Assembly: GCA_004764695.1 (NCBI GenBank)
Contig: SMSO01000004.1
Span: 84,501 to 148,500 of the forward strand
From: Schizochytrium sp. TIO01
Lineage: Eukaryota > Sar > Bigyra > Thraustochytrida > Thraustochytriidae
DNA: 64,000 nucleotides
Direction: 5' to 3'
Part shown: in pieces, positions 1 to 13,476 of the stretch
Numbering within the stretch: position 1 is the first letter of the stretch
Layout: every line of letters starts with the position of its first letter
Translations under genes and position numbers: made by a program
The notes under the pieces: model-generated
What the model saw: the letters and a program-made list of their open reading frames with translations, nothing else
What the model was told of the DNA's origin: nothing
Databases searched by the model: none

Positions 1-1652
1 ATCCAAGTTCGAAAAAGCACTGTACAAGACTACTATTTGGCGAAGAAGCAGCGCAATGGATCACAAGCTGAAATGTGGAAATGAGATGAATGAAGTAAAG
101 AAACCAAGAACACCAAAGAAAGCGAAGCAAAGGATACAGTTTTTGGCGGCGGTGAACCTAATAGATATGTAGGTAGGTAGGCACTCCTCATCCATTTGCA
201 AAGGCTGACCAATCCTGGGCAGTCAGTCGGTGAGCAAAAGAATATGCGAAGAAGACGGAGGCGAGATTTGTCATTTGAGACGGTAATAAGAAGATGGGTT
301 TTCAGTTGTTTGCGTGTCCTTGTGATCTGTCTGCTATATGATCGATCGATGAGTGAAGAAGCAGATGTTAGCATTTATTTTGGTTATATCTCCCGTGCAA
401 ATTACTCACTGGTCATTTTACTTTTTTTATACAAGAAAAATAAAACGAGAACGAGTTAAATTAGTTAATTAAATAAATAAATTGAATTGTAGTAAGAACA
501 ATTCTATCAACCCTCTCGAAAACCTCTTCTCAACTTTACATTAACTAATAATAGTAGTAATCGTAATATTATAAAAATTAAAAATTGAACGAACAGCATT
601 TCATTTTGTGCTGCGAATTGCGGCACAGAGAACATGATCGGCAATACGATCAGCGCCAAAAGAGACACAGAAGCTTTTAAAGAGCAACAGGGAGCGGATC
701 TCAGCCTCATATTATTCCACTGTCGTTATGCGTGATCATTGTAAAGTTCGTACGCAGCTTTCAACCCATTGAACCTGCACTAGCTAGTACCTGGTACCAC
801 ATTTCTCCACGAATAAACTCTGTTCTCCCTACTTTTAAAAAATAAAATAAAATAAAATAAAATAAAAATCCATCACTCGTTCGAAGAAGAGCAAGGTGAG
901 ATCTTTTATATTTCACTTAAAAATAAAACTAACGGTGAAAAGGAAAAAGAAGCGAATAATGGACGATGGCCGCTTGAACATGAAGATTGTTCATTCATTC
1001 ATTCATTCATGCATGCAGACATAATTTCAGGGCTCAAGAGTTTCGTGAGAGGCGCCGTTCCGACAGTTGCGCTGATCAGTCGAACCCTCTCTGTCTCCAT
1101 CCTCACCACTGTGCTCAATCCATGCGTTCACCTGCCAATCTCTTTGTGGCTTTGCAATGCCAAAAACTTTTCATTCGACCAGCTTTTTCTAAGTTAGTAA
1201 TTTCCAAATAAAAACAAAAAAAATGAATGATATTCTTTCTATTCATGAACTAAAAATATTTTGAAAATTTTAAACCAGAACCATCATTTAATTTAAAGTA
1301 GCGCCGTACTTCCTTGATCGACACGGGATGGAACAGATGAATGAAATCGTGGCAAAAACTGCAGTTCTCCGACATCGATCGTTCATTTCCTGATTGGTTG
1401 GTTGGCCTATCGATCTATCTTTCTCTCTTTTCTTACCTCTCCAGGGCGTAACGCAGCGGCCCTCCTCAGCCTCACAGCACCTCCTGTGGCACCATTCACC
1501 ATCTCATTCATCGCACAAATGCTCCGCGTCGCGGAACACTGAAGGCAATGCACATCCAACCATATCCCTTACTTATTAGCTCTCCTTTCTTCTTTTCTAA
1601 GGACAAAGGTAAACTAAGAAGAACAGAACAGATATTACTACTCGCACTCTTG

Positions 1653-1655
<3 letters not shown>

Positions 1656-1692
<37 letters not shown>
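1656..1692. repeat. poly-T tract, 37 nt
   Basis: An uninterrupted run of 37 T residues, followed by AT-rich sequence. No target-site duplication or retroelement body was seen beside it, so it is a mononucleotide repeat rather than a demonstrable retroposon tail. Confidence 0.95.
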
Positions 1693-1698
<6 letters not shown>

Positions 1699-2360
1699 TT
1701 TGTTTAAATTTAATAAATAAAAATAAAATCAAAAACCTCTTTCCATGTTTAGATTATAAAACAAAAAACAAAAAACTTTTTATGAAAAAGCTTTAGAACT
1801 ATGTATTTATTAAAACATTATTCTCTGCTCTTTAGTATATAATTAAAGCCAAAAAGGTAGAGCATTCTAAATTCAACATAAATATCAATTTAAAACAAAC
1901 GAAAGAAAAAACATAAAGGAGTAATAAAAGTTACGCTATGAAAAGGTCTTTGTTTCCTCTCTAAAAGATTTACCTGCTGCTACTACCAACTAGCTAGCCC
2001 AACTGCCTTTTTCACACTTCAATGGGCTTTCCCGTGCACTGCGTACGAGCCCAGCTCGCGGTCCTCCCATGGTACCACCTGGTACCAAGGGCCTTTCTAG
2101 GAGTGGCTACACATCTACCTATGCCTCTGCCTGTCTGTTTATCTTATCTCTGTTCCTTTTATTTTTTTAATTTTTATTTTTAAATTTTAAATAGATTAAA
2201 AAGGTAAAAAGTCTCCGCCGATCTTCTCGTGCAAAGAGTGCAATGGCAGATCAGCGCAGTTCATAATATCCAATATCTGAAGAAGGAGCATTAGAATCCA
2301 AAATCAGCGATTTTTAATTTTCAAACGCGGAAGCAATAAGAGCCAAAGGATCGGCTGTTT

Positions 2361-2468
2361 GAATGAATGAATGAATGAATGAATGAATGAATGAATGAAT
2401 GAATGAATGAATGAATGAATGAATGAATCAAACAATCAAACAATCAATCAATCAATCAATCAATCAAA
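2361..2468. repeat. (GAAT)17 followed by (AATC)n
   Basis: Seventeen perfect GAAT units (2361-2428) pass through a short imperfect stretch into AATC units ending near 2468. It is a compound tetranucleotide microsatellite. Confidence 0.95.
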
Positions 2469-3710
2469 TAACGGCGCCAAACCCGTTTCTGGGGATGCCG
2501 AAAGCCGATAGCGCTGGCCACCCAGGCTTGCGTGGGACCTGCCATCGCCATGGAGAGAGAGGCCTGCAACGCGAGTCGCGGAGAAGAGCCGTAGATGGAC
2601 GGACCTCCCTGTCCGCCTATTTACGGAGCCAAATTGTCCTCGAGGCTTTCTCGATGCCGGGTATCCGCAATTATTGTCCAATCTGAGCTTGCTTTCGCAG
2701 GCTGACGAGGTTTCGAAGAGGCTTCGAAGAAGGTTTCCAAGAAAAGGTTTCGAAGAAGGAGCTGGCGAGCGAGGCGAAGGCTCCGAAGAGCGCTGCTAAC
2801 TGACTAACTAACTAACCAACCACGAGCTTTCAAAGATGGTATCTTCTATTCGTACCCATCGGTTCCAACTGTTCTCTTCGTGGTATGGTAGCAGTAGACG
2901 CGTAGGTAGCTTCCTCCTTTCTGGTCGCAGCCAAGGGTTTCTGGAACACTGCTTGTTAAAAAACTTCATCTGATAAATGCTGGTGAAAAGAACAGAACGA
3001 ACAATAGCAGGGAGCAAAGGGAATCAGCGCTCATACGGCATAATCCGAACCACGAAGAGAACAGCGATCTTAGCGTGTTCGTTCATATGTGAAAAAAATT
3101 AATAAGTTTTTTTAATAGTTTGATAATAATAATAATGATAATAATAATATAGAACTATGAACAAAGAAGAGTTACACAAGCATGGACATTTACAGGGCGC
3201 AAACATTGAGGTAATCTGTGGTTTCTGCACTTCTTCTTCTTCTTCTTCTTGTTCTTGTCGTTGTTGAAATCCAAGTCGGAATGGTTTTCCTGTTCAGCAT
3301 TCGGGTCTCGAAATTCACGAAGAGCGAATCGGACAGCACCACGTCAAGAGCCCATCCTGCAGCTCACATCGAAACATCAGACTTCTTGCCACCGCAATAA
3401 TAATGCACCATTAACCTTGAATTTGCAAAACGGTTATCATTGCATAAGGCGCATTTCGCACTCTCCAAGCAAGAACCATCGCCATTTGGTATTTCCTCAA
3501 TCAAAATCAAGCCAAATTCGCTCGCTCACTTCGCTCCTGCCTCGCGATGAGACCATCGGCCATGTTCATCGGTCATTATCAAGCAGGCTCGCAGCGTGTT
3601 TTCTCCACCTGTAGAGCTCTGTGACCCGTTCTTCTGCGTGCAAACGGGCGGTTTTGCGACACCTGATTTAGGACACTGCCGTCGCTTTTAGGACGCCGTG
3701 CGAAGGATGT

Positions 3711-3922
3711 ACTCAATCAAATCCAATCAAATTAAATTAAATTAAATTCAATCAAACCAAATCCAAATTCAATCAAATTCAATCAAATCAAATCAAATTC
3801 AATCAAATCAAATCAAATCAAATCGAATGAAATGAAATCAAACCAAATCCAATCCAATCCAATCGAATGAAATGAAATGAAACAAAATAAAATAGAACCA
3901 AATCATACCAAATCAAATCATT
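3711..3922. repeat. degenerate pentanucleotide array
   Basis: About 210 bp of 5-bp units of the type AATCA, AATTA, AATCC and AATGA. Drift between units suggests an old array. Confidence 0.9.
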
Positions 3923-5800
3923 TAAAGACCACTGCTAAAACTGCTATGGCCGCTTAGCATAGCTACCGCGGTCTTCAAATCAGCCGAGTGGAGATAACGG
4001 AATGCGGGATCTTTCAAGAGTAATCCTCCTCAGAGTCTTGCAGCGGTGCGTGACCGCGCCATTCATTGCTGCCTGCGGCCGGGAGCTTCTGGGTGCGTGC
4101 GGATGTGCACGGGCCTGTCCCTCTGCGCTCGCTGAGCCTTCTGCTTCGGCGCTTGCCGATTACAGCAGCCTCAGGTTTCGAAGCCTGAGGATGTAAAACA
4201 GCGCTCTAGAGAAGGTCCGGCGTAGTGCTTGCTAGCTAATGCTACGCAGCATCATGGCTGACTTCGTCCTTTTGGATCAAAACAGTGAATGAAAAGCCAC
4301 CAATTAAATTGAAAAAAAAAAATATAAATAAATAAAACAAAACTTAAAATCACTCAGACGAAGTCTGCGTTCCGTTCCCTCCCACCCTGGTGCTAATCCC
4401 GTCACCGAAAGAAAGAACGCCAGCAGGAACGCCGGATAGGCTGGCGGCTAGCGGCTGCTAGGCCCCTGCTAGCCACCTTCGCCAATCGAGTGAAAGCTTC
4501 TGCATTTCTCATATACCCACATCTGCAGATAAAAGGCCTTTCATCGCTATTGCTGTCGTAACTCTGACTACGCCTGGAAAGCGCAGGGCAGCGCAACGCA
4601 TTGTACTGCTAGCGAATTGCGTAGTTGGCAGGTCGGGGCATAGTAATTCTATGACGTCGCGCGAGAGGCCTTTCGTGGAGGTTTCGTGGAGGCACAGTGG
4701 AAGAAAACCTTGGATGACAGGCTGGCCTCGGGTTGGAGGGGCGTCTTCGACAGATAAGCCCCAGGCCGATCCTTGAAGGGGAGCTCTAGAGTGACGCTCA
4801 CGGCTTGAGCAATTCGAGCGCTCCAGCTGGAGCGAGAACCAGAGGACCAGATCAGGAGTGGAAGCGAGCGGCTGAGCGGGTGCCTGAGCCCTTTCCTTGC
4901 AGTTCCCACAGTACTCCCCTGATGTTCCTGCTCAAGGATATCCTCGGTACTGTCATTCATGGATAGCACCAGCAGCGGTATTGGCGAGATTTAGAGGGGC
5001 ATAAACCACCCACAGTGACGCACCAAGTCTGGAGGCGAACATGGTTCGAATTCACTGCTTAATGAAGCGAGCGTTCCAACCAATACATGTATGTAAAATG
5101 TTTCAGATTTTAAATAAAAATAATATATATTGAAAAAAGAAAAGAAAAAGAAAAAGGAGTTTACACATATGTAATAATAAAGATATAAACCTTTTTAATT
5201 TCTTTCAGTTATTCTGTTCAACTATGGTACTGTGGACTTCAAAGGTATATACGATAAAAAAAATAAAAAAATATAATATATATAGATGTAAACTGAAAAA
5301 CCAAACCAAAAGAACAAACTTAAGAGAAAAAAAAAGAGGAACTACATAAAAAAGGGGGTTCTTCTTTTAGGTGGGTACTATTGGTTCGAAATGGTCCACG
5401 GTATAAAATTTACATACACCTACCTACTGTTTATCCTAGCACACAGAGCGAAACTCGCTTCTTAGCATGGGAAGGGAAACACACAAAGAGCTCAAGGATC
5501 CAAGAAGATCGAGGAGAGCAGGAAGCAGGAAATCTAAAAGAATGCGCGAAGAAAGAGCGAGGAAATCGCCTATTTTCAAGAATCGTTGGCACTCGCTCAC
5601 GCCCGCACGCCCGCACGCCCGTTGCCTAAGCGCTGCTCCCCACGCGGCGAGCAACTAGTTGAACTGGCGCCATCTCAGGCTGCTTCAAGAAAGCCTCGGA
5701 CCGCTCGGTTCGAAAGCATCATCCCTGCAGATCAGCTGCCAAAGCAGCAGCAGTCAATCCTTCCCATGTGTTTGAATTCAAACTCATCTCAGGACACGTT

Positions 5801-5869
5801 TTTGAATTAGTTTGAATTAGTTTGAATTGGTTTGAATTGGTTTGAATTGGTTTGAATTGGTTGAATTGA
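5801..5869. repeat. 10-bp tandem repeat, about 6.5 copies
   Basis: Unit TTTGAATTRG. The first two copies end in AG and the next four in GG, followed by a partial unit. The related motif TTTGAATTCA lies just upstream at 5771. Confidence 0.93.
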
Positions 5870-6202
5870 GTTAAACTCAAATCCAATCCCTTTCCTTTTG
5901 TTTCTTCTTGGAGATGAGGAGGTACCTTCTCCAAGGCATGCGCTCTTCGAGGAGCAATCCGTCTCCCTCAGGGCAGCCAGGCGAGGCAGGCGGAGCAGAA
6001 CAGACAGCCTCGCGGATCGAAGATCATCGACGACGGTAGCTAGAACGCAAGGACCACGGCAAGACCGCTCCCTCCCTCGTTCGCTTTCTTTTCTCTGTCT
6101 GAGGCTTGACCGTCACGACCGCCACGACCGCCACGACCGCCGCTCGAGGCTGCGCTGGAGGATGACGTCGCCGGCGGCCTCGACTCAGCTGAGCGTGCTT
6201 AG

Positions 6203-6268
6203 ATGAATGCATGCATGCATGCTTCCATGCATTCATTCATCCATCCATCTATCCATCCATCCATGCAC
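6203..6268. repeat. mixed GCAT / ATTC / CCAT microsatellite
   Basis: Consecutive short blocks of GCAT, ATTC and CCAT units, sharing the AT core but differing at flanking bases. Confidence 0.88.
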
Positions 6269-9200
6269 GCTTAGATCGATGCGTGTCTCTAGCTCTCCCC
6301 ACGGTTGGCTGCTCAAGTCTTGATCACGCTGGTCTCTCCCTCGAGACGGCGATTGCGGCGGCTGAGCCGGTTCTTCGTCAAATCGTCACCACCGTCATCA
6401 TCGTCATCATCGGGAGCACCATCGTCAACTACTTCAAGATCATCAGTGTATCCTATCCTCGTCAATCTTTCCTTCTTTCTTCACGTGGCTTCAGAGATTT
6501 TGGGGGAAGAACCGTCAATGTTGGAGGTGATTGCCAAAGCTTGAAAACGTCAAGCTGCAATGAGCCTAGTCCAACCCAGGTCTTGGGACTCGTGGTAGAG
6601 CCCATGGTGCAGAAGGTAATGCCACTTGAACTCGGTCGATTGCTGGAGTCCGTCGCCTTGAGCAATCGCCTCTTCGCTTCATCCGCCTCGTGCGCCGGGA
6701 GTCCCATCGACCTACGATCATCATCTCCAAGTTTCGCCGAGTCCAGTCCCAATTCTAGAGCTGGATGATGACAATATCTTCAATCGGTCTCCGCTCAAGC
6801 CATAATTCAATCGATCTCGATCCTCCAAAAACAGGCCTCATTCGTTCCAAGCCCAGCTCCAGAAGCCCGAATTCCAAGCCCAGACTTTGGGACCCTGGTG
6901 GCGGTGCCTCTGCCACGCCACCCCAATAAGCAGACCTTGCTTGACTCGTCGTCGTCGTGGGCCTCGAGCCGATGCCGCTCCTCTCTAAAGAGTTAGAGAG
7001 AGATCTTCCTCGCGCTCTGGCGCCACGGCGCTTCTCGCTCACAGCGGGCAGAACGCCGGCGCTTCGCGAGGGTCCCTGTCCCACATTTCGGGACCGCCTC
7101 GAGGGCCTCGTTCGGCCATACAGTCAGCTCGAGGCGGCCGGAGGCTCAGCGACAGGGCAAACTTGCTTCTTTCTTCTTACAGGCTTTCTTGGCGCGGTCT
7201 CGCTGCCTGCCTGCCTCTCTGCCTCTCTGCCCCTCTGCCTCTTTGCCCCTCTGCGGGAGGGCCCCCTCTGCGATTTCTTTCGTTTCCTCCCGCTGCCCCT
7301 CTGTCTCCACTGCCTCGTAGCGCCTCCTCTGGGCGCCGCCCTTCGCCCCTTCAGCCCTGCCGACCAGCCAACCTGCCGACCAAACAGTCAGCGGCTGTGT
7401 TTCCCTCAGCAGCCCCAGCTGCGGTGAGGGTCAGTGCAAGTGCGAGTGCTCGCTGTGGGAAAGTGAGCCTCCATAAACACACAGAGAGAGAGATAGGCTC
7501 TGCCTGCGATCAGCGAGCGAGGCCTCTTTGATAATTAATGCTCCTCCGCCTTGAACTCAAACCTCACCGCGGCGTGCCTCGAGTGCGAAGCGCTGCTGCT
7601 GGCAGCGGTGCTCCTCAATGTGCACATGCATGCCCGGTCCTCGCCTGCAGGCAGTTTACTCGGTTCTGGCTGAAACGCAGAGCAGACGCGTGTAGAGATG
7701 GGTTGCTGTGCAGGCAAAGCTCATCTCGCAAAGGCTCCTTTTTTTAAAGTTGTCAGGGCGGTATCATTGCTGTTGTTATGATCATGACGACCCAGGAGGA
7801 AAAAAGCGAACCTTACCCAGGTTTAGCTTACGAGCTTTTGCTTTTTGGATCCCTCGAAAACGAGTATCTAGTGTAGTCGTAGTGCCAGCAGGTAGAAAGA
7901 AGGCAAATGCTGTGTCGTCGCCTCTTCTCGCTGTTTGTTGTTGTTTGGTTAGGGGGTTTCTTTGAATTGAGAAGAAAGCAAACGAACCCAACCAAGTTCA
8001 ACTTCAATCAAGGTCTGCAAAGATCAGCGAGCCGCGAGGATGGCCTTGTTTGGGGATATTTGCTGCCTGCCTGCTTCTGAAAGGGCGGCGGCAGTGACGA
8101 TCGTGATAGCGACGACGAGGTATTGAAGAGCGCTCTGTGATCGTGATCAGATTGTTCTAAATCGTTTATTTCGTATTGTTATTATTATTTAAAACCACAT
8201 TTTACATTTTACGAGTGCTATTTTTTTTTTTAAATATAAAATGAAATTTAAGAATTATACATTTTAGTAGATAGAAAACATTCCGTTAAAGTCAAAATGT
8301 TGTTGTTATTATTACTATCGCAATTTTGTTGTTATAGAAAAAAAATCATATAATCGATCTGATTCTTTAAAAAGAGAAAAAGAAAAAAAGAACACCAACC
8401 GCATGTTTTAAAAGAAGAAAAATGAAAATAACTTCTTTGTTGAAAAAAAAAGGGGGAAAAAAGAAAAGAAAAGAAACGTTGAACATAAATTTTTTAAAAA
8501 TAAAAATAAAAACGAAAAGAAAGGGAGAAATGAAAAAAGCGCGAGGTAGTTATAGTAACAATTGTACTTACTTAGGCGGGAAACAGTTAAAATTCGAGCC
8601 CCTCAGTTGTTCCAAGGAACTAACTGAGATGCATAGAGACTGGGGAACTCGTCTCCCAGCTCTACTCTTTTAGCATAGAAGTGCTTACCTACCAACTACT
8701 GGAGGACTCCACATCGGAAGCTCGTGCCATTCTTCTTTCTTTTTCTCCCAACCTCATAAAAAGCAGCAATCTCCAGCTTAATAAACTTAGTTCGTGCTTC
8801 GAAAATCAAAGAAAGACGAAAATAGATGTATAGCAGGCAAGCTCTTGAAAGAAGGCCGTCTTAAATGAAAGCTTACACTGTACTAGTTGCGCCTACTTGC
8901 GCCTAAAAGAAAAAAGAAAAAAAGTCCTCCTCGTCATCGCCTCTCTCATCGCACTGAAGAAAGATTGCGCATGACATGTATGGCGCCGCAAACCAAAAAG
9001 AGCGAAGCCGACCGAAGAGATGAATCACAATCGGGCTATAATAAACAAATAAACAAACAAATAAATACATACATAAACATTCGGGTTTCCGCCGGGCAGC
9101 CAGCCAGCTATGTCCTGAAGTATTTCATCGGAATTCATTCGACTCCACTCCGGTTTCAAGTCGAGCGAGCCGCCGTGCCTCCAGTAAAAAGGCGGTAGGT

Positions 9201-9955
9201 ACGAGCTCACAGAGCACTCGAACTCCATTCAAACTCCCTTCAAGGCCATCCAATCCTTCTGAACCCCTTTCTCATTTAGCGGACAACGCAACACATACTT
9301 CGCCAGGAGCCGGTCAGTGCACACCCTTGGCAGCACCGCGTTCATCTGTCCCGTACATACATTGTGCGCATAGGACGATGGGAATTCATTCCTGTAGCGG
9401 CGCACCAAGGAAGAGAGAGGGACCGGCAACGGCCTTTTCGAGCTCGCTCTTGGCCGGCTTGAGGGACCGTTTCTGCCGTGCATCGGGCCCTCCTGGGGCA
9501 GCGATTGGCAGCCAAGCCGGCGGTTTCTTACGCCCTCAACACGGTCTCTTCGCTTGCCGTTGGCTTCTTCACTCTCCAGCTGCCGTCACGAGACGCCGCA
9601 TTGGCTTCAGTTCTCCCTTTCTTCGACGCCTCGCGCCGACTTTCTTTCAAAGGCACTTCGAATGAGTCGCGCACGGTGCGCTGCCGCTCGCAGTTTTTCT
9701 TGGATAGCGAGGATCCATTAAAGTGCGAGGGTTGGATTCGAGCTCTCTCTGTCTCTGTCTCTGTCTCTGCCTCTGCCTCTGTTGAGCGAGCTCGCTGGCT
9801 GGAAAGGCAGCAAGTTGGTTGAACGAAGCGGCGCTTACCTCGACTGATGAGTTGCATGCATATAGCTGCGATCTCCGGGCCCACCCACTCTCGCTTCAAG
9901 CTGCGCAGCGGCCGGCGTGGATCCCGGTGGACCCGAGTCGGTTCTCCGATCTAGA

Positions 9956-9993
9956 GTCAAGTCAAGTCAAGTCAAGTCAAGTCAAGTCAAGTC
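9956..9993. repeat. (GTCAA)7 microsatellite
   Basis: Seven perfect GTCAA units followed by a partial GTC. Confidence 0.95.
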
Positions 9994-10755
9994 GATTCTC
10001 GAGAGCTTTATGCTTCGACTCGACTTTCTACCCTGCTTTTTGTATTTAATTTTTAAAAACCGACGACTGTTCAAAAAAGCTCAAAAGCTTCAAATGATTT
10101 CTTGGCTTCTTGTTGAAAGCTGCAGGTAAGACTTCTCAGAAATCACCACCACACGTAAGATGGATGAACTTCACTCACCGAAGTGGGCAGAAAAGGGTTC
10201 AAGAGCACTCCCAGATTGACGGCCGATTGACTGGTCCACAGAAGCGGCCTCTACCTATCCTACTGAAAGGGGCTCGCAGCTGGTTCTAAGCTTGGGCGGC
10301 GGCCAGGCAGCCAGTCCAAGTCTCGTGAATACCACCACATCAGGTTCGAATTTGGGTTCCGGTCTCTGTTCGATTCAAGTTCGGGCGCCCGACGCCTCCG
10401 CCTCTAGAATCTCGTGAACGAGTACACACCCCTACACGCGCACACCTTCATCTGCTTGAGGTTAGTCTCGTATTTCGATCTATAGCAAGGCTCAGGATAT
10501 GGTGGGCCTTTGAGAGCCAAGACTGCCAACTTGCCAAGCCAAAAGGCGCCTTGCCTTGCAGGTCGAGCTGGGGTCCAACCGCGCGTCGACCAAGCAGTCA
10601 GCCAGCTGTGTTGATTAACAAATACTACTTGTCTAGGGCCACGTTGGACGTTTGGCTGTCTGGCGATTTGGCGATTTGGTTGGCGGTTTGGCGGTTTGGC
10701 GGTTTGTGTTTTGCGATGGGTGAGTCTTTCAATCAGTCGAGCAGTGAATCAGTCG

Positions 10756-10756
<1 letters not shown>

Positions 10757-10786
<30 letters not shown>
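10757..10786. repeat. (GCAA)n microsatellite
   Basis: About seven GCAA units. The same tetramer in one or other orientation recurs at 17107, 18770, 26060 and 41030. Confidence 0.92.
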
Positions 10787-13436
10787 CAAAAAGCCATCCA
10801 GCGGTGCAGGAACCCAAGAAACCAGGGCCACTTCGACGGATCGCCGATCGCATTCTGAGCTTTCGGACCGCCTCGCGAGATGGCCTCATGCACGGCTGGC
10901 TGGTTGGCTGCCTCGCTCTCAGTCGAGCGGCTCAGAAGCCTGACTGCGTACGATCCCCTCGTCTCGCCAAATCCTGGCAATCTCGCAGCGCTGCTCCGGC
11001 TCCCTCGCCGCCTGCTCACCCCTGTGTGCCAGGAATAAGGGCGGGGGGGGCTGCATGGATTCTCCCCCCACGCTCTTTCTCAATGAAGTTGCGAGAAGAG
11101 AAAGGCTTCGTGAGCCTTTCAAGGTTGAAATGAAAGCAAAGGGGAAACAATGATAGGCTCTGGTCAAAGGCAGACCGACGAAGTGGAGAACAGAGGGAAT
11201 GGAACAGAACGAACGTGTGTGGTTTCTTGTCGGGTTTCGAGCGTGAGAAAAGGGCTCAAATTGAGATCCTGGCTGCTTTGTCTGTGCAGGAGAACGGCAC
11301 TGAGAAGCTCGGGAAAGCGCCCGCCTTCGCTTACGGAGGTGGGGTGCGGTAGAGCGACTTGCTGGGGCCGAAGAAGCCTCAGGAGGCGGTGGCCATACTC
11401 AGTTCTGGAACACCCAGCAAGATCAGAAAATTGGCCTTGCTTCAAGTTATTCTTCGCTGTGAAGGCCATCGCTAGGAGTAGAGTAGGTAGGTACTATGTA
11501 GGTACTACTGCTGTAAATGGCACAGATACATACATAGATAGTTAGTTAGTTAGGTAGGTAGTTGGTTAGGCAGATCCAAGTATCCTTAATCTCGCCAGTT
11601 GGATCCGAGCCGCCGCTTCTTTCAAACTCGAGCTTGAAGAATTCGAGTACAGGCACAAGGCGCAAAACTTTCTTTCTTTCTGTTCTGCAAGCTGGACTCT
11701 CTTTATCCTCGCTCTCCTCCTTCTTCAGGCATGCAGGCAGACGCGCCGCTTCTGACACGTCAACATCCTCGGCGCAGAGCGTCGGTGGAGATACAGACAG
11801 ATCAGATTGACAAACTTGAAGAAAGGACCTCTGTTTTGAAACTCATGATGGCATTCTCATTTCTTTTTCCGAGTTATTATTATTATTCTTATCAATATGA
11901 TTTATAATTTTAAAAAATAATAGTATTAGTAATAAAAGTTTATATGATAAAAGAGTACGAGAAACAAAAAGATGGGAAAAAGATGGAATATTATGCTTTC
12001 GTCTCACTGGTACACTTGGTGTGCTAAGTGAGTCTGTAATTCATTCATTCATTCATATTTCATTCATTTATGGAGGCAAACCAACCAATTGAAAGCGCTG
12101 CACAGCCCGTGACGCGCGAACGGGGCTACAAACGCTCGCGAATCGCAAGTGCGGCTTAGCTCACGCGCCTCGACCAGCCAGCCAGCCAGCCAACCATTTG
12201 GGCCGCGGCCATGAGTTTCTGCAGTGCAAAGTACAGAGTACCCCAGACTCGCTATATATGAAAAAGGGGAAAAAGAAGCCGCGGACTTTCTTGTTTCTCG
12301 ATCCTGCATCATTTCTTTTTTCTTTTTTCTTTCTTTTCTTTTCAGTAAAGATAAAATATAATATTTCCTTTGAGTAGAAAGGTTCTTATTCTGTTATTGT
12401 ACGTAAAAACATAAAACAGAGGCATAAGACTTTTGAAGTATGAACTATATATACATTTATATGAAAACAGTCTGGGAAGACTCTAAACTCGGAAACAACG
12501 GCGGAAGGACAGCGGCGCTTTTTTGCGAACGTTGTTTTTACCTGAGCTTGTTTTCTGCAAGTCCCCCTTTCACGTCGATGTCTACTGCCATCTACGTACC
12601 TTCTTTTTCTCCAGGTTGAGGAGGTTGCTATGGATCGATGGGCGCAAAGGAGGACGAATTTAAGTATTCTGATCAACGTTTTGCAACAACAGGACACCGA
12701 CTACAATCCACAATGACAACATCAACAGCAACAGCAGCAACAAACAACAAAGGCAACAAAACCAAACAACCAGAAAAGCACGAGTACAGTATTCGAGTTC
12801 GAACTGACTTTTTGCGAGCTCACCGGCGAGAAACGAGGGATTTCGGAAAATGAAAGCGTCACAAAAGACTTCGACGAGGTGCTCAGCAGCGCCTCGAGCG
12901 TCAAGCCGATAGGGACTTTCAGCCCCTTCTTCGCTTCCAGCAACAGCAACAACGTCTCTTCACAGCCCAGGTCGTCGCGGTTGGTTTCCACTTTCACAGT
13001 CAGCACCTGTTCCTCTCCGCCAAGTCCTCCGTTGAAGTCATCCCTTCATCCATTCCACGGCATTGCCTTCCGCGATGCCGCTCTTCATCATTTCCATCGC
13101 GCATTCGCATTCGGAAAGAGCGTAATCCCCAGAAGAAGAAGAAAACACGAATCCATCCCTAAAAGACGGCAGCGCCAGCCAGATGCGAGCGACGTTCGCG
13201 CTCTGCCTCGAGACCCTCGGAGCACTTGCTTGCGAGCTGTCCCGTGCACGGACGCCGCGAGCTCGACGTCGTCGATGCTCTCCATCCAGCCCGAAGCTAA
13301 CTCAACTGCTTTCTTCAATTCGGGATCTTGCTTGCCCTCTCCAAAGTCGCCGGGGCCTCTTGCCATCTGTCCCCCCCTTCCCTTTTCCATGATGTGGTTT
13401 CCTCATTTGTGATGTATGTAAGTAACATGGCTGTAG

Positions 13437-13476
13437 CTATCTATCCATCTATCCATCTATCCATCTATCTATCTAT
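13437..13476. repeat. (CTAT/CCAT)n microsatellite
   Basis: Alternating CTAT and CCAT units, about ten in all. Confidence 0.9.

Noticed and set aside
1640-1700. Retroposon (poly-A tail) at the T37 tract
   Set aside because: No element body, promoter box or target-site duplication found beside it.
10335-10380. Possible tRNA B-box (GGTTCGAAT)
   Set aside because: Position 61 does not pair and no cloverleaf forms around it.
12879-13412. 177-codon Ser/Pro-rich frame
   Set aside because: Low complexity; the minus strand is at least as coding-like; no homology recognised.
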